The position numbers and the translations under genes are program-made. Of a stretch of DNA of 31,924 nucleotides, positions 23,299 through 29,817 are shown piece by piece. The notes below the pieces were generated by a model. It had not been told where the DNA came from. It made no database searches and worked only from the letters and a program-made list of their open reading frames with translations. The stretch spans positions 1 to 31,924 of IMG/VR virus record IMGVR_UViG_3300032331_003047, one strand, 5' to 3'. Position 1 is the first letter of the stretch. Every line of letters starts with the position of its first letter. This DNA is from a virus.

Positions 23299-24344
23299 GC
23301 GATCTTTTTCAACAAGCTGAGCTTGCCGGCCGGGCTGAAATTCCCATCGTGGACGTTGCCAGCGCCAAGGCTCACGGGCTATTTGCAGCTTGGGTGCATG
23401 CTTTTCGCCCGGTGCTTGAGTCTCACGATGTTCTCGAGGTGGAGAGTGAGTTCACGTTTCCTCTCATTAACCCAGAGACGCATGGGACTTCCCAGACATT
23501 CCTAGAGGCAGGGAAAATTGACGGAGTTCTTCGGTGCCGGCAAACCGGGGTGGTGAAGGCGCTCGAACACAAGACAACCAGCGACAGCATCGACAGCGAT
23601 TCCAACTATTGGCCAAGGCTGGTTATGGACTCCCAAGCCTCGAAGTACATCCTTGCACTCAACCAGAGGAGCGAGCGGGTCAGCACTGCGCTGTACGACG
23701 TTGTTCGGAAGCCCGCAATGAGGCTGAGCAACATTCCGATTCTCGACGCGGAGGGGAACAAGATCGTTGAAGATTCGGCAGGCAACCGGATCCGAACCAA
23801 AGACGGAAAGAAATGGCGTCAGACTGGTGACACGGAGCTTGGATACGTCGTGAAAACCCGGCTCGAGGTGTTTGATGAGCTTGCCAGCCGGGTCTATTCC
23901 GAGGTATCGGCATATCCGCAGGACTACTTCGCGCAGAAGGAAATTCCGCGCTCGGACACTGATCTCGTCGAGTACATGAACGACGCATGGTCGTTGAGTC
24001 AGCAGATCCTTTGGTTCCGTCGCAAGAACATCTGGCCACGCAACCCATCCGCATGCACGGCATTCGGCACCTGCGAGTTCTTCGACCTCTGCGCCGGCCG
24101 GGCAACGGTTGATGGGATTCGGTTCGCTGAATCTTCGTCTCACAAGGAGCTTACCCTCAAGGAGGGAGAGAAACAGCTTCTCACCAATTCACGCCTGAGC
24201 GCACTCCGGAAGTGCGCCCGGTACCACTTTCTCCGCTACGAGCAACCCACTGAGCGTGTCGGGGATCAGGAAGAGGCCCTCAAGTTAGGGACTCACTTCC
24301 ACCAAGCTGCAGATGTTTTTCTGCGGCATTTCATCAGCAAATAA
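23295..24344 (+). CDS. PD-(D/E)XK exonuclease of RecB/Cas4-like type, apparently circularly permuted
   Basis: 349 residues; GGAGG at 23282-23286 supports the ATG. Catalytic core: Asp76 (GKIDGVL), Glu91 and Lys93 (LEHKTTS), then a QASKYILAL helix. Three Cys follow (254, 260, 266 in CTAFGTCEFFDLC), as in the C-terminal iron-sulfur half of Cas4/AddB-like nucleases. The fourth Cys and the GxxxH box, which in these families open the protein, are here at the end: NSRLSALRKCARYHFLRYE (Cys307) and LKLGTHFHQA (His334/336). The N-terminus lacks any such box. In phages this nuclease usually resects ends for recombination and sits beside a Sak4-like ATPase, as here. Family call strong; permutation is my reading. 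Confidence 0.85.
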   Translation: MSDLFQQAELAGRAEIPIVDVASAKAHGLFAAWVHAFRPVLESHDVLEVESEFTFPLINPETHGTSQTFLEAGKIDGVLRCRQTGVVKALEHKTTSDSIDSDSNYWPRLVMDSQASKYILALNQRSERVSTALYDVVRKPAMRLSNIPILDAEGNKIVEDSAGNRIRTKDGKKWRQTGDTELGYVVKTRLEVFDELASRVYSEVSAYPQDYFAQKEIPRSDTDLVEYMNDAWSLSQQILWFRRKNIWPRNPSACTAFGTCEFFDLCAGRATVDGIRFAESSSHKELTLKEGEKQLLTNSRLSALRKCARYHFLRYEQPTERVGDQEEALKLGTHFHQAADVFLRHFISK

Positions 24345-24351
24345 ATACACC

Positions 24352-25233
24352 ATGAGCATCCTAAATAAAATCAAGCGAGGCGGCGCGGCGTTGCCCCCAC
24401 GCATCATTCTGTCCGGTCCCGAGGGGATTGGAAAAAGCACGTTTGCAGCGGGCGCACCAAATCCAGTGTTCATCGCTCAAGAGTCCGGACTCACCGGTCT
24501 CGACCACATTGATCGCATCACCCCTGAATCGTTTGCCGATGTGACCGGCGCAGTTGAGGAGCTGATCTCTGCTGATCACAAGTACCAGTCAGTGGTCATC
24601 GATACCACAGATTGGCTCGAGCGTAGTATCCACCAGTTTATCTGCGGAAGGGACAAGCAGCCCGGGGTTGAAGGATACGGTTTCGGCAAGGGGTACAAAA
24701 TTGCCGAGCAGGAACTGGTTCTTCTCCTGAACAAGCTGGACGCACTCCGTGATCGCCGGAATATGTTCATTATACTTCTTTCCCACGTCCAGATCAGGAC
24801 CTTCCAAGACCCTTCTGGGGAGACTTGGGATCGGTACGAAATGAAGGGGCACAAGGGCTTTTGCGGCATCCTACGGGAATGGCCAGACGCTTGTTTGTTC
24901 GCTGTCTACGAGGTCTTCAAGCAGAAGGAACGCGGCAGCAACGTCGAGCGCACGATCGGCGGAGGGCGCATCATTCACACCCAGTGGTCCCCGGCATGGG
25001 ACGCAAAGAACCGTCTCGCATTGCCAGAAACCATCGATCTCTCGTGGGAGGCGTTCAGCGAATCCTACGAAGCGAATAGGCCCGACAAATTGCGAGAGCA
25101 GTTCCGGGCGCTATTAAAGTCCGCAAACCTCACTGACGAGGTCCGGAAGAAATGGGAAACCACGCCGGTGGACTCCCTCGCTCCAGAGCGTTTGAAGGCT
25201 GGCATTGAAAAACTCACCAAGTTGCAGAAATAA
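24352..25233 (+). CDS. Sak4-like RecA-fold ATPase (phage recombinase, AAA_24-type)
   Basis: 293 residues from the ATG at 24352 (preceded by ACACC); an upstream in-frame TTG at 24313 lies inside the nuclease gene. Walker A GPEGIGKS at 22-29 (Lys28), Walker B VVIDTTDW with Asp84, and a conserved ILLSHVQIRTFQDPSGE segment are the signature of phage Sak4-type proteins. Sak4 proteins stimulate single-strand annealing with SSB. The C-terminal ~45 residues form a Lys/Glu-rich helical tail. Its neighbours (exonuclease upstream, SSB then RusA downstream) form a typical phage recombination cassette. Confidence 0.85.
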   Translation: MSILNKIKRGGAALPPRIILSGPEGIGKSTFAAGAPNPVFIAQESGLTGLDHIDRITPESFADVTGAVEELISADHKYQSVVIDTTDWLERSIHQFICGRDKQPGVEGYGFGKGYKIAEQELVLLLNKLDALRDRRNMFIILLSHVQIRTFQDPSGETWDRYEMKGHKGFCGILREWPDACLFAVYEVFKQKERGSNVERTIGGGRIIHTQWSPAWDAKNRLALPETIDLSWEAFSESYEANRPDKLREQFRALLKSANLTDEVRKKWETTPVDSLAPERLKAGIEKLTKLQK

Positions 25234-25239
25234 CACACC

Positions 25240-25809
25240 ATGACACCAATCAATACAGCGGGCACCTTTGAGTGCCGAGTTGCAGCACAGACAACCCACG
25301 ACCCTTATTTTCAGGTACGTGGACGAGACGAGACGGATTGCATTTGCCTAGTGCTCGAGACACTTGACGGTAGTCAGCACATCAAGAGCTATTCGTATTT
25401 AAGCCCCAATGCTGCTCCGTACACGAAGCGGAACCTTAATCACCTCTTTGGTGACGATTGGATCGATCGAACCGACGATGGTGAGGATCCGTTCGCCGGA
25501 GTTGAAGTGCAGGTAGTGACCGAAATTGAGTATTACAATGGTAAGCCCCAGTGCCGGGTAAAGTACCTGAACAAGCCGGGGTCATCCGGTGCGCCGATGG
25601 CTCACCGTAAAGTCTCTGCGGTGTTGCAGGCTTTGCGGAAGACTAAGTTGCCAGAGGATCGCTCTGTGCGGGATTCTGGCACCCCTGTGCCGACCGAGAA
25701 ACGATCTATGTCGATGAAGGATTTGGAAGGCCCGGGGCAGGCTCCTAGAAGGCCGGCAGCACCTGCGCTTCCAAAGCACGAAGACGAAGACGATGATATC
25801 CCCTTTTAG
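25240..25809 (+). CDS. Single-stranded DNA-binding protein with DDDIPF tip
   Basis: 189 residues. The N-terminal 120 residues read as an OB-type beta domain (VQVVTEIEYYNGKPQCRVKY near 88-107). A Pro/Ala/Lys linker follows, and the last residues are KHEDEDDDIPF. DDDIPF is the C-terminal tip of bacterial SSB that binds partner proteins. The TAG stop at 25807-25809 directly after IPF shows that amber codons act as stops in this genome. Placed between the Sak4-like ATPase and RusA, it should coat ssDNA in recombination and replication. The N-terminal domain may be the DUF669-like phage variety; I cannot decide by eye. Confidence 0.85.
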   Translation: MTPINTAGTFECRVAAQTTHDPYFQVRGRDETDCICLVLETLDGSQHIKSYSYLSPNAAPYTKRNLNHLFGDDWIDRTDDGEDPFAGVEVQVVTEIEYYNGKPQCRVKYLNKPGSSGAPMAHRKVSAVLQALRKTKLPEDRSVRDSGTPVPTEKRSMSMKDLEGPGQAPRRPAAPALPKHEDEDDDIPF

Positions 25810-25812
25810 TCC

Positions 25813-26250
25813 ATGATTGCATTCACGCTCCCGTTGGACCCGCATTCGGTGCAGCACGGCGGGAAGCGTATTGCTGTCGTGAACGGCAAGCCGAGGTTTT
25901 TTAAAACCAAGAAGGCTGCGAGTTGGGCGAATGCGGTTGGCCTGTTCGCCAATCGATACCGCCCGCCGCAGCCTTTTTCTTGCCCAGTGAGGTTATGCGT
26001 CACGTTTGTGATCCGAAGGCCTCAAGCATTGGGCGGGAAAAAGCATCCAGAGGGCCGTCTGCCGGCCACTAAGCGTCCTGACCTAGATAACCTCCAAAAG
26101 GGCCTACAAGACGCCATGAAAGGATTCTGGGAGGACGACTCGCAGATCGTTGAGCTGAACCTCAGGAAGGTTTACTCAGCGAAGGGCGAGGAACCCAAAA
26201 TTGAAGTCGAAATACATACATATGAAGAAACGAGTGAGAAAGACGGATGA
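25813..26250 (+). CDS. rusA: RusA-family Holliday junction resolvase
   Basis: 145 residues. The signature KRPDLDNLQKGLQDAM gives Asp90, Asp92 and Asp100, and WEDDSQIVEL gives Asp108/109, matching the acidic metal-binding cluster of RusA. The start MIAFTLPLDPHSVQ corresponds to the first strand of the family. RusA cuts four-way junctions symmetrically. It ends the recombination cassette and overlaps the next gene by 29 bases. Confidence 0.93.
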   Translation: MIAFTLPLDPHSVQHGGKRIAVVNGKPRFFKTKKAASWANAVGLFANRYRPPQPFSCPVRLCVTFVIRRPQALGGKKHPEGRLPATKRPDLDNLQKGLQDAMKGFWEDDSQIVELNLRKVYSAKGEEPKIEVEIHTYEETSEKDG

Positions 26251-26584
26251 CCCGGAAATATTGGTTGTGCGTCAGTTGAAAGTGAGAACCCCGGAAGAAT
26301 GGTCGGAAGTTGTTGAGGCGTTGCCGGACGACATCCGGCCGCAGGTGGCTCGGGTGATTTGGTGGGATTGGTTTGCCAAACAAGATGTGTCGGCTCGGTG
26401 GCATCACTTAGACAAATACATCAGGACAAGATCAGCTTTTGAACTCAGGCTGCAAATTCATGCAAACTGCACTCGCGATCAAATAGCTGACGCAGAGTTT
26501 GGACGAGATCTCAGTAAGGCCGAGATGACCGAGGCGCTCATCGCTTGTGGCTACCCTCCTGTTTACGCCGGCAAACGCGCATGA
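26222..26584 (+). CDS. Hypothetical protein, 120 aa
   Basis: ATG at 26222, inside the end of rusA. Mostly helical with several Trp (VARVIWWDWFAKQDVSARWH) and a final Cys-containing ALIACGYPPVYAGKRA. Basic N-terminus (MKKRVRKTDD). Location between resolvase and replication protein suggests a recombination or replication accessory, without further evidence. It overlaps the next ATG as ATGA. Confidence 0.65.
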   Translation: MKKRVRKTDDPEILVVRQLKVRTPEEWSEVVEALPDDIRPQVARVIWWDWFAKQDVSARWHHLDKYIRTRSAFELRLQIHANCTRDQIADAEFGRDLSKAEMTEALIACGYPPVYAGKRA

Positions 26585-27363
26585 ACTATTACCCATTCCA
26601 CGTTGGAGACTATGCGTTAGCGACTCGTCATTTGGGCCTCTTAGAGGATCTTGCATACCGCAGATTGCTGGATCTCTGTTACACTACCGAGGCTCCGATT
26701 CCAGACGAACTAGAGAGAGTTTCGCGTGTGATCGGCATGCGAGAGCATTCTGAAATCGTATCTGGAATCTTGTCTGAATTCTTTCTGAAATCAGATGCAG
26801 GCTGGATCCATAAAAGGGCCGAAAAAGAGATCGAAAAATACCGCAAAAAAGCGGCTTCTGCGAACGCAGCAAATGCATCACGTTGGTCGAAAGTTGCGTC
26901 AAAAAAGAAGCGATCCAACAGAATGGAATCTGAAATCAGATGCGAATCAGCTCCTAACCAAAACCATAACCATAACCATAATAACCAAAGTATATCCCCC
27001 CCTACCCCCCCTGCCGGGGGGAATGGTTGTGAATCAAAAAACGAATGGTTTGAGGGATTGCATGCTGAACTCGACACTCCGGAGTTCCGAGTCAAGTTCC
27101 TCGAGTGGATCGCATACCGAAAATCGATGAAGAAACCGGTGAACCTCGCTTCGGTTCCCGCCATCTTCCGACGGTCGGCTGAGGTTGGAGTTAGGGCCGC
27201 GATCGATGGCTTTGAGACCTCGATGGCAAACGGCTGGCAAGGCGCATTCCCACAATCCACAAAACCAAACAAAACAGCACACCGTGATGAAAAGCGAGCT
27301 AGAGAATACCCTGAGTCAGTTGAAGTGCCTTTCTTTGACCCCGGAGCGAGAGGCAGAGCTTGA
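26581..27363 (+). CDS. DUF1376-type phage replication protein
   Basis: 260 residues from the ATG at 26581. The opening YYPFHVGDYALATRHL, with LLEDLAYRRLLDLCYTTEAP and then WIHKRAEKEIEKYRKKA, is the DUF1376 (YdaU-like) signature found in phage replication initiators. A low-complexity linker (NHNHNHNN, then PPTPPAGG) leads to a C-terminal domain with FRVKFLEWIAYRKSMKKP and GFETSMANGWQG. Members usually sit next to a DnaC-like loader, as here. The linker DNA has two C7 tracts. Its 3' end overlaps the loader gene by 77 bases. Confidence 0.85.
   Translation: MNYYPFHVGDYALATRHLGLLEDLAYRRLLDLCYTTEAPIPDELERVSRVIGMREHSEIVSGILSEFFLKSDAGWIHKRAEKEIEKYRKKAASANAANASRWSKVASKKKRSNRMESEIRCESAPNQNHNHNHNNQSISPPTPPAGGNGCESKNEWFEGLHAELDTPEFRVKFLEWIAYRKSMKKPVNLASVPAIFRRSAEVGVRAAIDGFETSMANGWQGAFPQSTKPNKTAHRDEKRAREYPESVEVPFFDPGARGRA
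26963..27021 (+). repeat. CCATAA tandem units, two C7 tracts and a GC hairpin in the replication gene
   Basis: ACCATA units repeat at about 26963-26980. Seven C occur at 26996-27002 and again at 27005-27011, separated by TA. The second tract can pair with six G at 27016-27021 around a TGCC loop. The stretch encodes the linker between the DUF1376 domain and the C-terminal domain. Slippage on either C tract would shift the frame. Confidence 0.75.
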
Positions 27364-27970
27364 AGCTGAGCGTGTTTTGGAGGCTAGGCGAGTAAAGGAC
27401 GAGCGATACGCTAAAATCATCGCCAAAAGCCGGCTTCCATCTCGGTACGCCACTCCGTGCCAGAATTTGGTTGGAGACGGGTGGAAGGCCCAAGCCCGCT
27501 CGATTGCTGCGGGGTTGGGAAGTGGGTTGATGATTGCAATCTGCGGAAATAGGGGAACCGGTAAGACGCAGATGGCCACTGAAATCATCCACATCGCAGC
27601 CCGAAAGGGCCTCTCATGCCGGTACAGTACTGCGATGGATTTCTTCTTGGAACTACGTGCGAGTTTCTTAAAGTCTTCGGAACTCACAGAACTTCAAGTT
27701 GTTGATGCATTTTCGAGCCCTGCGTTGCTTGTGCTCGATGAAGCTCAGGAGCGCGGCGAGAGCGAGTGGCACGACCGCATGTTGACGATGCTTTTGGATC
27801 GCAGATACGCAAACCTTCGGGACACCATATTGGTCACAAACCAGCTTGCAAAGGCGTTTGCAGCGTCTATCGGCGACTCTAATTTGAGTCGGATCCGGGA
27901 GATGGGAGGCGTGATTGAGCTGACCGGGGAGAGTTTCCGAACACCAAAAAGAGTGAACACAAGTGACTGA
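27287..27970 (+). CDS. DnaC/IstB-like helicase loader ATPase
   Basis: 227 residues from the ATG at 27287; a GTG at 27284 is adjacent. An upstream GTG at 27185 would add 34 residues but lies deep inside the replication gene, so is less likely. Walker A GNRGTGKTQ at 87-95 (Lys93), Walker B LLVLDEAQ with Asp151, and a sensor-1-type ILVTNQ are typical of DnaC-like AAA+ loaders. The N-terminal 60 residues are a charged helix. Together with the DUF1376 protein it should recruit the replicative helicase. The gene's last codons already contain the AGTG repeats described next. Confidence 0.88.
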   Translation: MKSELENTLSQLKCLSLTPEREAELEAERVLEARRVKDERYAKIIAKSRLPSRYATPCQNLVGDGWKAQARSIAAGLGSGLMIAICGNRGTGKTQMATEIIHIAARKGLSCRYSTAMDFFLELRASFLKSSELTELQVVDAFSSPALLVLDEAQERGESEWHDRMLTMLLDRRYANLRDTILVTNQLAKAFAASIGDSNLSRIREMGGVIELTGESFRTPKRVNTSD

Positions 27971-28040
27971 TAGTGTGGTCACTGTGATTTGAGTGAAAAA
28001 AGTGCTATACATCGCACTAATCTTCACTAGAGTGAACACA
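27950..28040 (+). repeat. Phased AGTG/CACT half-site array, operator or iteron candidate
   Basis: AGTG occurs at 27952, 27962, 27972, 27992, 28001 and 28031, and CACT at 27980, 28015 and 28025. The first three copies are exactly 10 bases apart, with a TGTGA near 27983 and AGTG at 27992 keeping the phase. The 12-base AGAGTGAACACA is repeated exactly at 27950-27961 and 28029-28040, and TTCACT-AG-AGTGAA (28023-28036) is palindromic. The array spans the end of the loader gene and the gap before the next gene. Confidence 0.7.
28003..28012 (+). promoter_or_regulatory. Extended -10 promoter candidate
   Basis: TGC-TATACA at 28003-28011, followed by T, looks like an extended -10 element; no good -35 is seen at normal spacing. 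It lies inside an inverted repeat (AGTGC 28001-28005, GCACT 28014-28018), so a protein bound there would block it. The start of transcription would be about 40 bases before the ATG at 28061. Confidence 0.45.
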
Positions 28041-28060
28041 TACCAAACCAACATCGAACA

Positions 28061-28291
28061 ATGATCTCTACCGAATCTATCGCCATCCGAATCACTGACG
28101 CAATCATCGAGAGCCTGCAAACCGGCTGTGTCGCTTTAGTCCATATCCCAGAAGAAGACAACCAACGGGCAATCGCCTTCTGCAATCAGGCAGTGGATAT
28201 TTCGTTCTTCAAGGACCACGAACACGGAATTAGGGTCGTGGGATCCTCGGATGGCGACCCTGTTGAAGTGCTAATTTGCAACAATTGGTGA
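28061..28291 (+). CDS. Small hypothetical protein, 76 aa
   Basis: ATG preceded by an A/C-rich leader without Shine-Dalgarno. Mixed alpha/beta (AIRITDAIIESLQTGCVALV, then GIRVVGSSDGDPVEVLIC), probably one compact domain. It is the first gene after the AGTG array, so it is a candidate for regulation by it. No family recognised. Confidence 0.6.
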   Translation: MISTESIAIRITDAIIESLQTGCVALVHIPEEDNQRAIAFCNQAVDISFFKDHEHGIRVVGSSDGDPVEVLICNNW

Positions 28292-28319
28292 ATTTAGTGT
28301 TGAATAGTGAATCTGAGTG
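28287..28319 (+). repeat. Second phased AGTG array
   Basis: GGTG at 28287 is followed by AGTG at 28296, 28306 and 28316, the last three exactly 10 bases apart, with TGAAT between them. The array begins over the stop of the previous gene and lies 48 bases before the ATG of the next. Confidence 0.6.
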
Positions 28320-28366
28320 TGCAACACCCGTCTCCGTCAGTCAAACAACCAAACACACACAAATCA

Positions 28367-29170
28367 ATGAAACTCAAATCACTCCCACTCACCGATCTCA
28401 CTGTCACCGCCGTTGTGCACGTCTACGCAATCGACCCGACCGACGCCGACGCTGGCGCGGGTGTCGAAGTTGTCGTGTATAATCAGGCCAGCTACGACCG
28501 CTGGCAGGCCACCGGCACCGCTGACCGCGCTCGCCGTTGCTCATGCTGTGGCAAGGCTATCCGTTGGGCGTCCATCGTCGAGCATCTCCCGACCGCCACC
28601 TTCCACTCCGTGGGCAAGGCTTGTGCCGCCAAGTTGTACGAGCTTAACCAAGCATCTGCTGCAATTGGGCGGGCGTCGTTGGCCATCACCCAGCGCGTGC
28701 AGGCCGAAAAGCGCGAGCGAGCATTCCGCGCCGGTGCGACCGCTGAAACGGTGGCCGCTCTGGACTGGGCCAAGACTGGCGTCAACCGGACCGCAAAGGA
28801 TGTGGCCGACAAGATTCGCAAGTACGGCCAGCCCAGCGACGCGCAGGTGGCCTTTCTGGTCGGTCTGCACGCCAAAGACACTGCCTACCGCGCAACGCTC
28901 ACCGGAGGCCTCGTGGCGGGCAAGCAGGAGCTCGCAGGTGTGGTTGTGTCCACCAAGCAACAGGTCGACGCTTTTCACCGTGGCGCCCTTACCCGGTACA
29001 TCACCAAGGCGCTGATCCAGCTCGCCAACGGTTGCAAGGTCTGGGGCACGGCGCCCGAGGGCATCATTGCAGGCGCCTCGGTGGCCTTCAACGCCACTGT
29101 AGAACTCTCCGGAAAGGACCCTGCTTTTGGATTCTACAAGCGCCCGACCAAGTGGGTCGTGGCCGCATAA
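28367..29170 (+). CDS. GC-rich conserved phage protein with zinc-ribbon-like Cys motif
   Basis: 267 residues from the ATG at 28367; an in-frame GTG at 28307 falls inside the phased repeats and is less likely. Residues 56-86 have RRCSCCGKAIRWAS and then a GKACAAKL segment, giving Cys spaced like a treble-clef or zinc-ribbon. The middle is Ala/Arg-rich and helical with KYGQPSDAQVAFLVGL. The end (CKVWGTAPEGI, then FNATVELSGKDPAFGFYKRP) is a pattern I recall from other phage proteins and may be an OB-type barrel. No function known. Its own A/C-rich leader and a strong terminator make it a separate unit. GC content is much higher than in neighbours. Confidence 0.75.
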   Translation: MKLKSLPLTDLTVTAVVHVYAIDPTDADAGAGVEVVVYNQASYDRWQATGTADRARRCSCCGKAIRWASIVEHLPTATFHSVGKACAAKLYELNQASAAIGRASLAITQRVQAEKRERAFRAGATAETVAALDWAKTGVNRTAKDVADKIRKYGQPSDAQVAFLVGLHAKDTAYRATLTGGLVAGKQELAGVVVSTKQQVDAFHRGALTRYITKALIQLANGCKVWGTAPEGIIAGASVAFNATVELSGKDPAFGFYKRPTKWVVAA

Positions 29171-29186
29171 GTGGGGATAAAAAAAT

Positions 29187-29227
29187 ACCCCTCCTTTTTA
29201 GGCTGCCTAATTAGGGGGGGTGCTTTT
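29187..29227 (+). terminator. Rho-independent terminator
   Basis: Two stacked stems: CCCCTCCT (29188-29195) pairs with AGGGGGGG (29213-29220) with one wobble, a TT/TT internal loop follows, then TTAGG/CCTAA around a CTG loop. GCTTTT follows. It ends the GC-rich gene at 28367-29170. A-rich sequence upstream could make it work in both directions. Confidence 0.75.
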
Positions 29228-29273
29228 GAGCCCTGATTCTCACTTTTCCATCATCATTTATTCATCCATCCAT

Positions 29274-29492
29274 ATGTACGACCGCGAATACCCGTACCGG
29301 CAGGAAGCCCGCCGCGTGAACACGTCCCACCCAGAACTCGAGCCGGACTGCTGGCCGTCTGAGGTCCAGCCCGAGCTGCGCTTGGAGCGGCTCCCACGGC
29401 TTTTTTCTTACACTCACGATCTCATCGGAGACACACATCGTGCGTTACAAAAGTGGTCGCAGCGCAATCCCAACCCGTTTTCTTCTAGGTAA
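29274..29492 (+). CDS. Small hypothetical protein, 72 aa
   Basis: ATG at 29274 after a pyrimidine/A-rich leader (CATCCATCCAT); an in-frame GTG at 29220 lies in the terminator stem. It is rich in Arg, Pro and Glu (ARRVNTSHPELEPDCWPSE), with a C-terminal helix FSYTHDLIGDTHRALQKW. No family recognised. It ends one base before the next ATG. Confidence 0.55.
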   Translation: MYDREYPYRQEARRVNTSHPELEPDCWPSEVQPELRLERLPRLFSYTHDLIGDTHRALQKWSQRNPNPFSSR

Positions 29493-29493
29493 T

Positions 29494-29757
29494 ATGCTGA
29501 CAATCAAGTTCATAAACAAAGTGATTGCGCCGTACCGCATCACGCTCGTGAAAGGCGTCGGATACTTTTACTGGCTGGACGAAACGCAAAACCCGATTCC
29601 GGACTCCATGACGTGCGTTTACAATCTCAACCACTTCACTTTGCAACAATGGGTGGACGAAGCCGAATATGTGCTCGAGGAAGCCATCAAAAGCGGATGG
29701 ATTACAAGAAATGATCCAATCCCAACCATCAGAATTGCAGGCAGTTGCAGCGCCTAA
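29494..29757 (+). CDS. Small hypothetical protein, 87 aa
   Basis: ATG at 29494 directly after the previous stop. The first half looks like a beta hairpin (YRITLVKGVGYFYWLDE), the second half is helical (FTLQQWVDEAEYVLEEAIKS), and the end is RIAGSCSA. A small strand-strand-helix protein of this type is common among phage early genes, with unknown role. It is followed by a 60-base gap with an A7 run. Confidence 0.6.
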   Translation: MLTIKFINKVIAPYRITLVKGVGYFYWLDETQNPIPDSMTCVYNLNHFTLQQWVDEAEYVLEEAIKSGWITRNDPIPTIRIAGSCSA

Positions 29758-29817
29758 ATAAGCTCCTGCCAAAAAAAGTATTGCCAGCCACGGGCCGTAT
29801 CGCTTAGGGTCACCTCA

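Noticed and set aside
27185-27286. Longer helicase loader from the GTG at 27185
   Set aside because: Would overlap the replication gene by 179 bases and add a Pro/Gln/His-rich stretch unlike loader N-termini.
28413-29015. 200-codon alternative + frame in the GC-rich gene
   Set aside because: Ser/Pro/Arg/Thr-rich low-complexity translation, typical shadow of a GC-rich gene; the 28367 frame has recognisable motifs.
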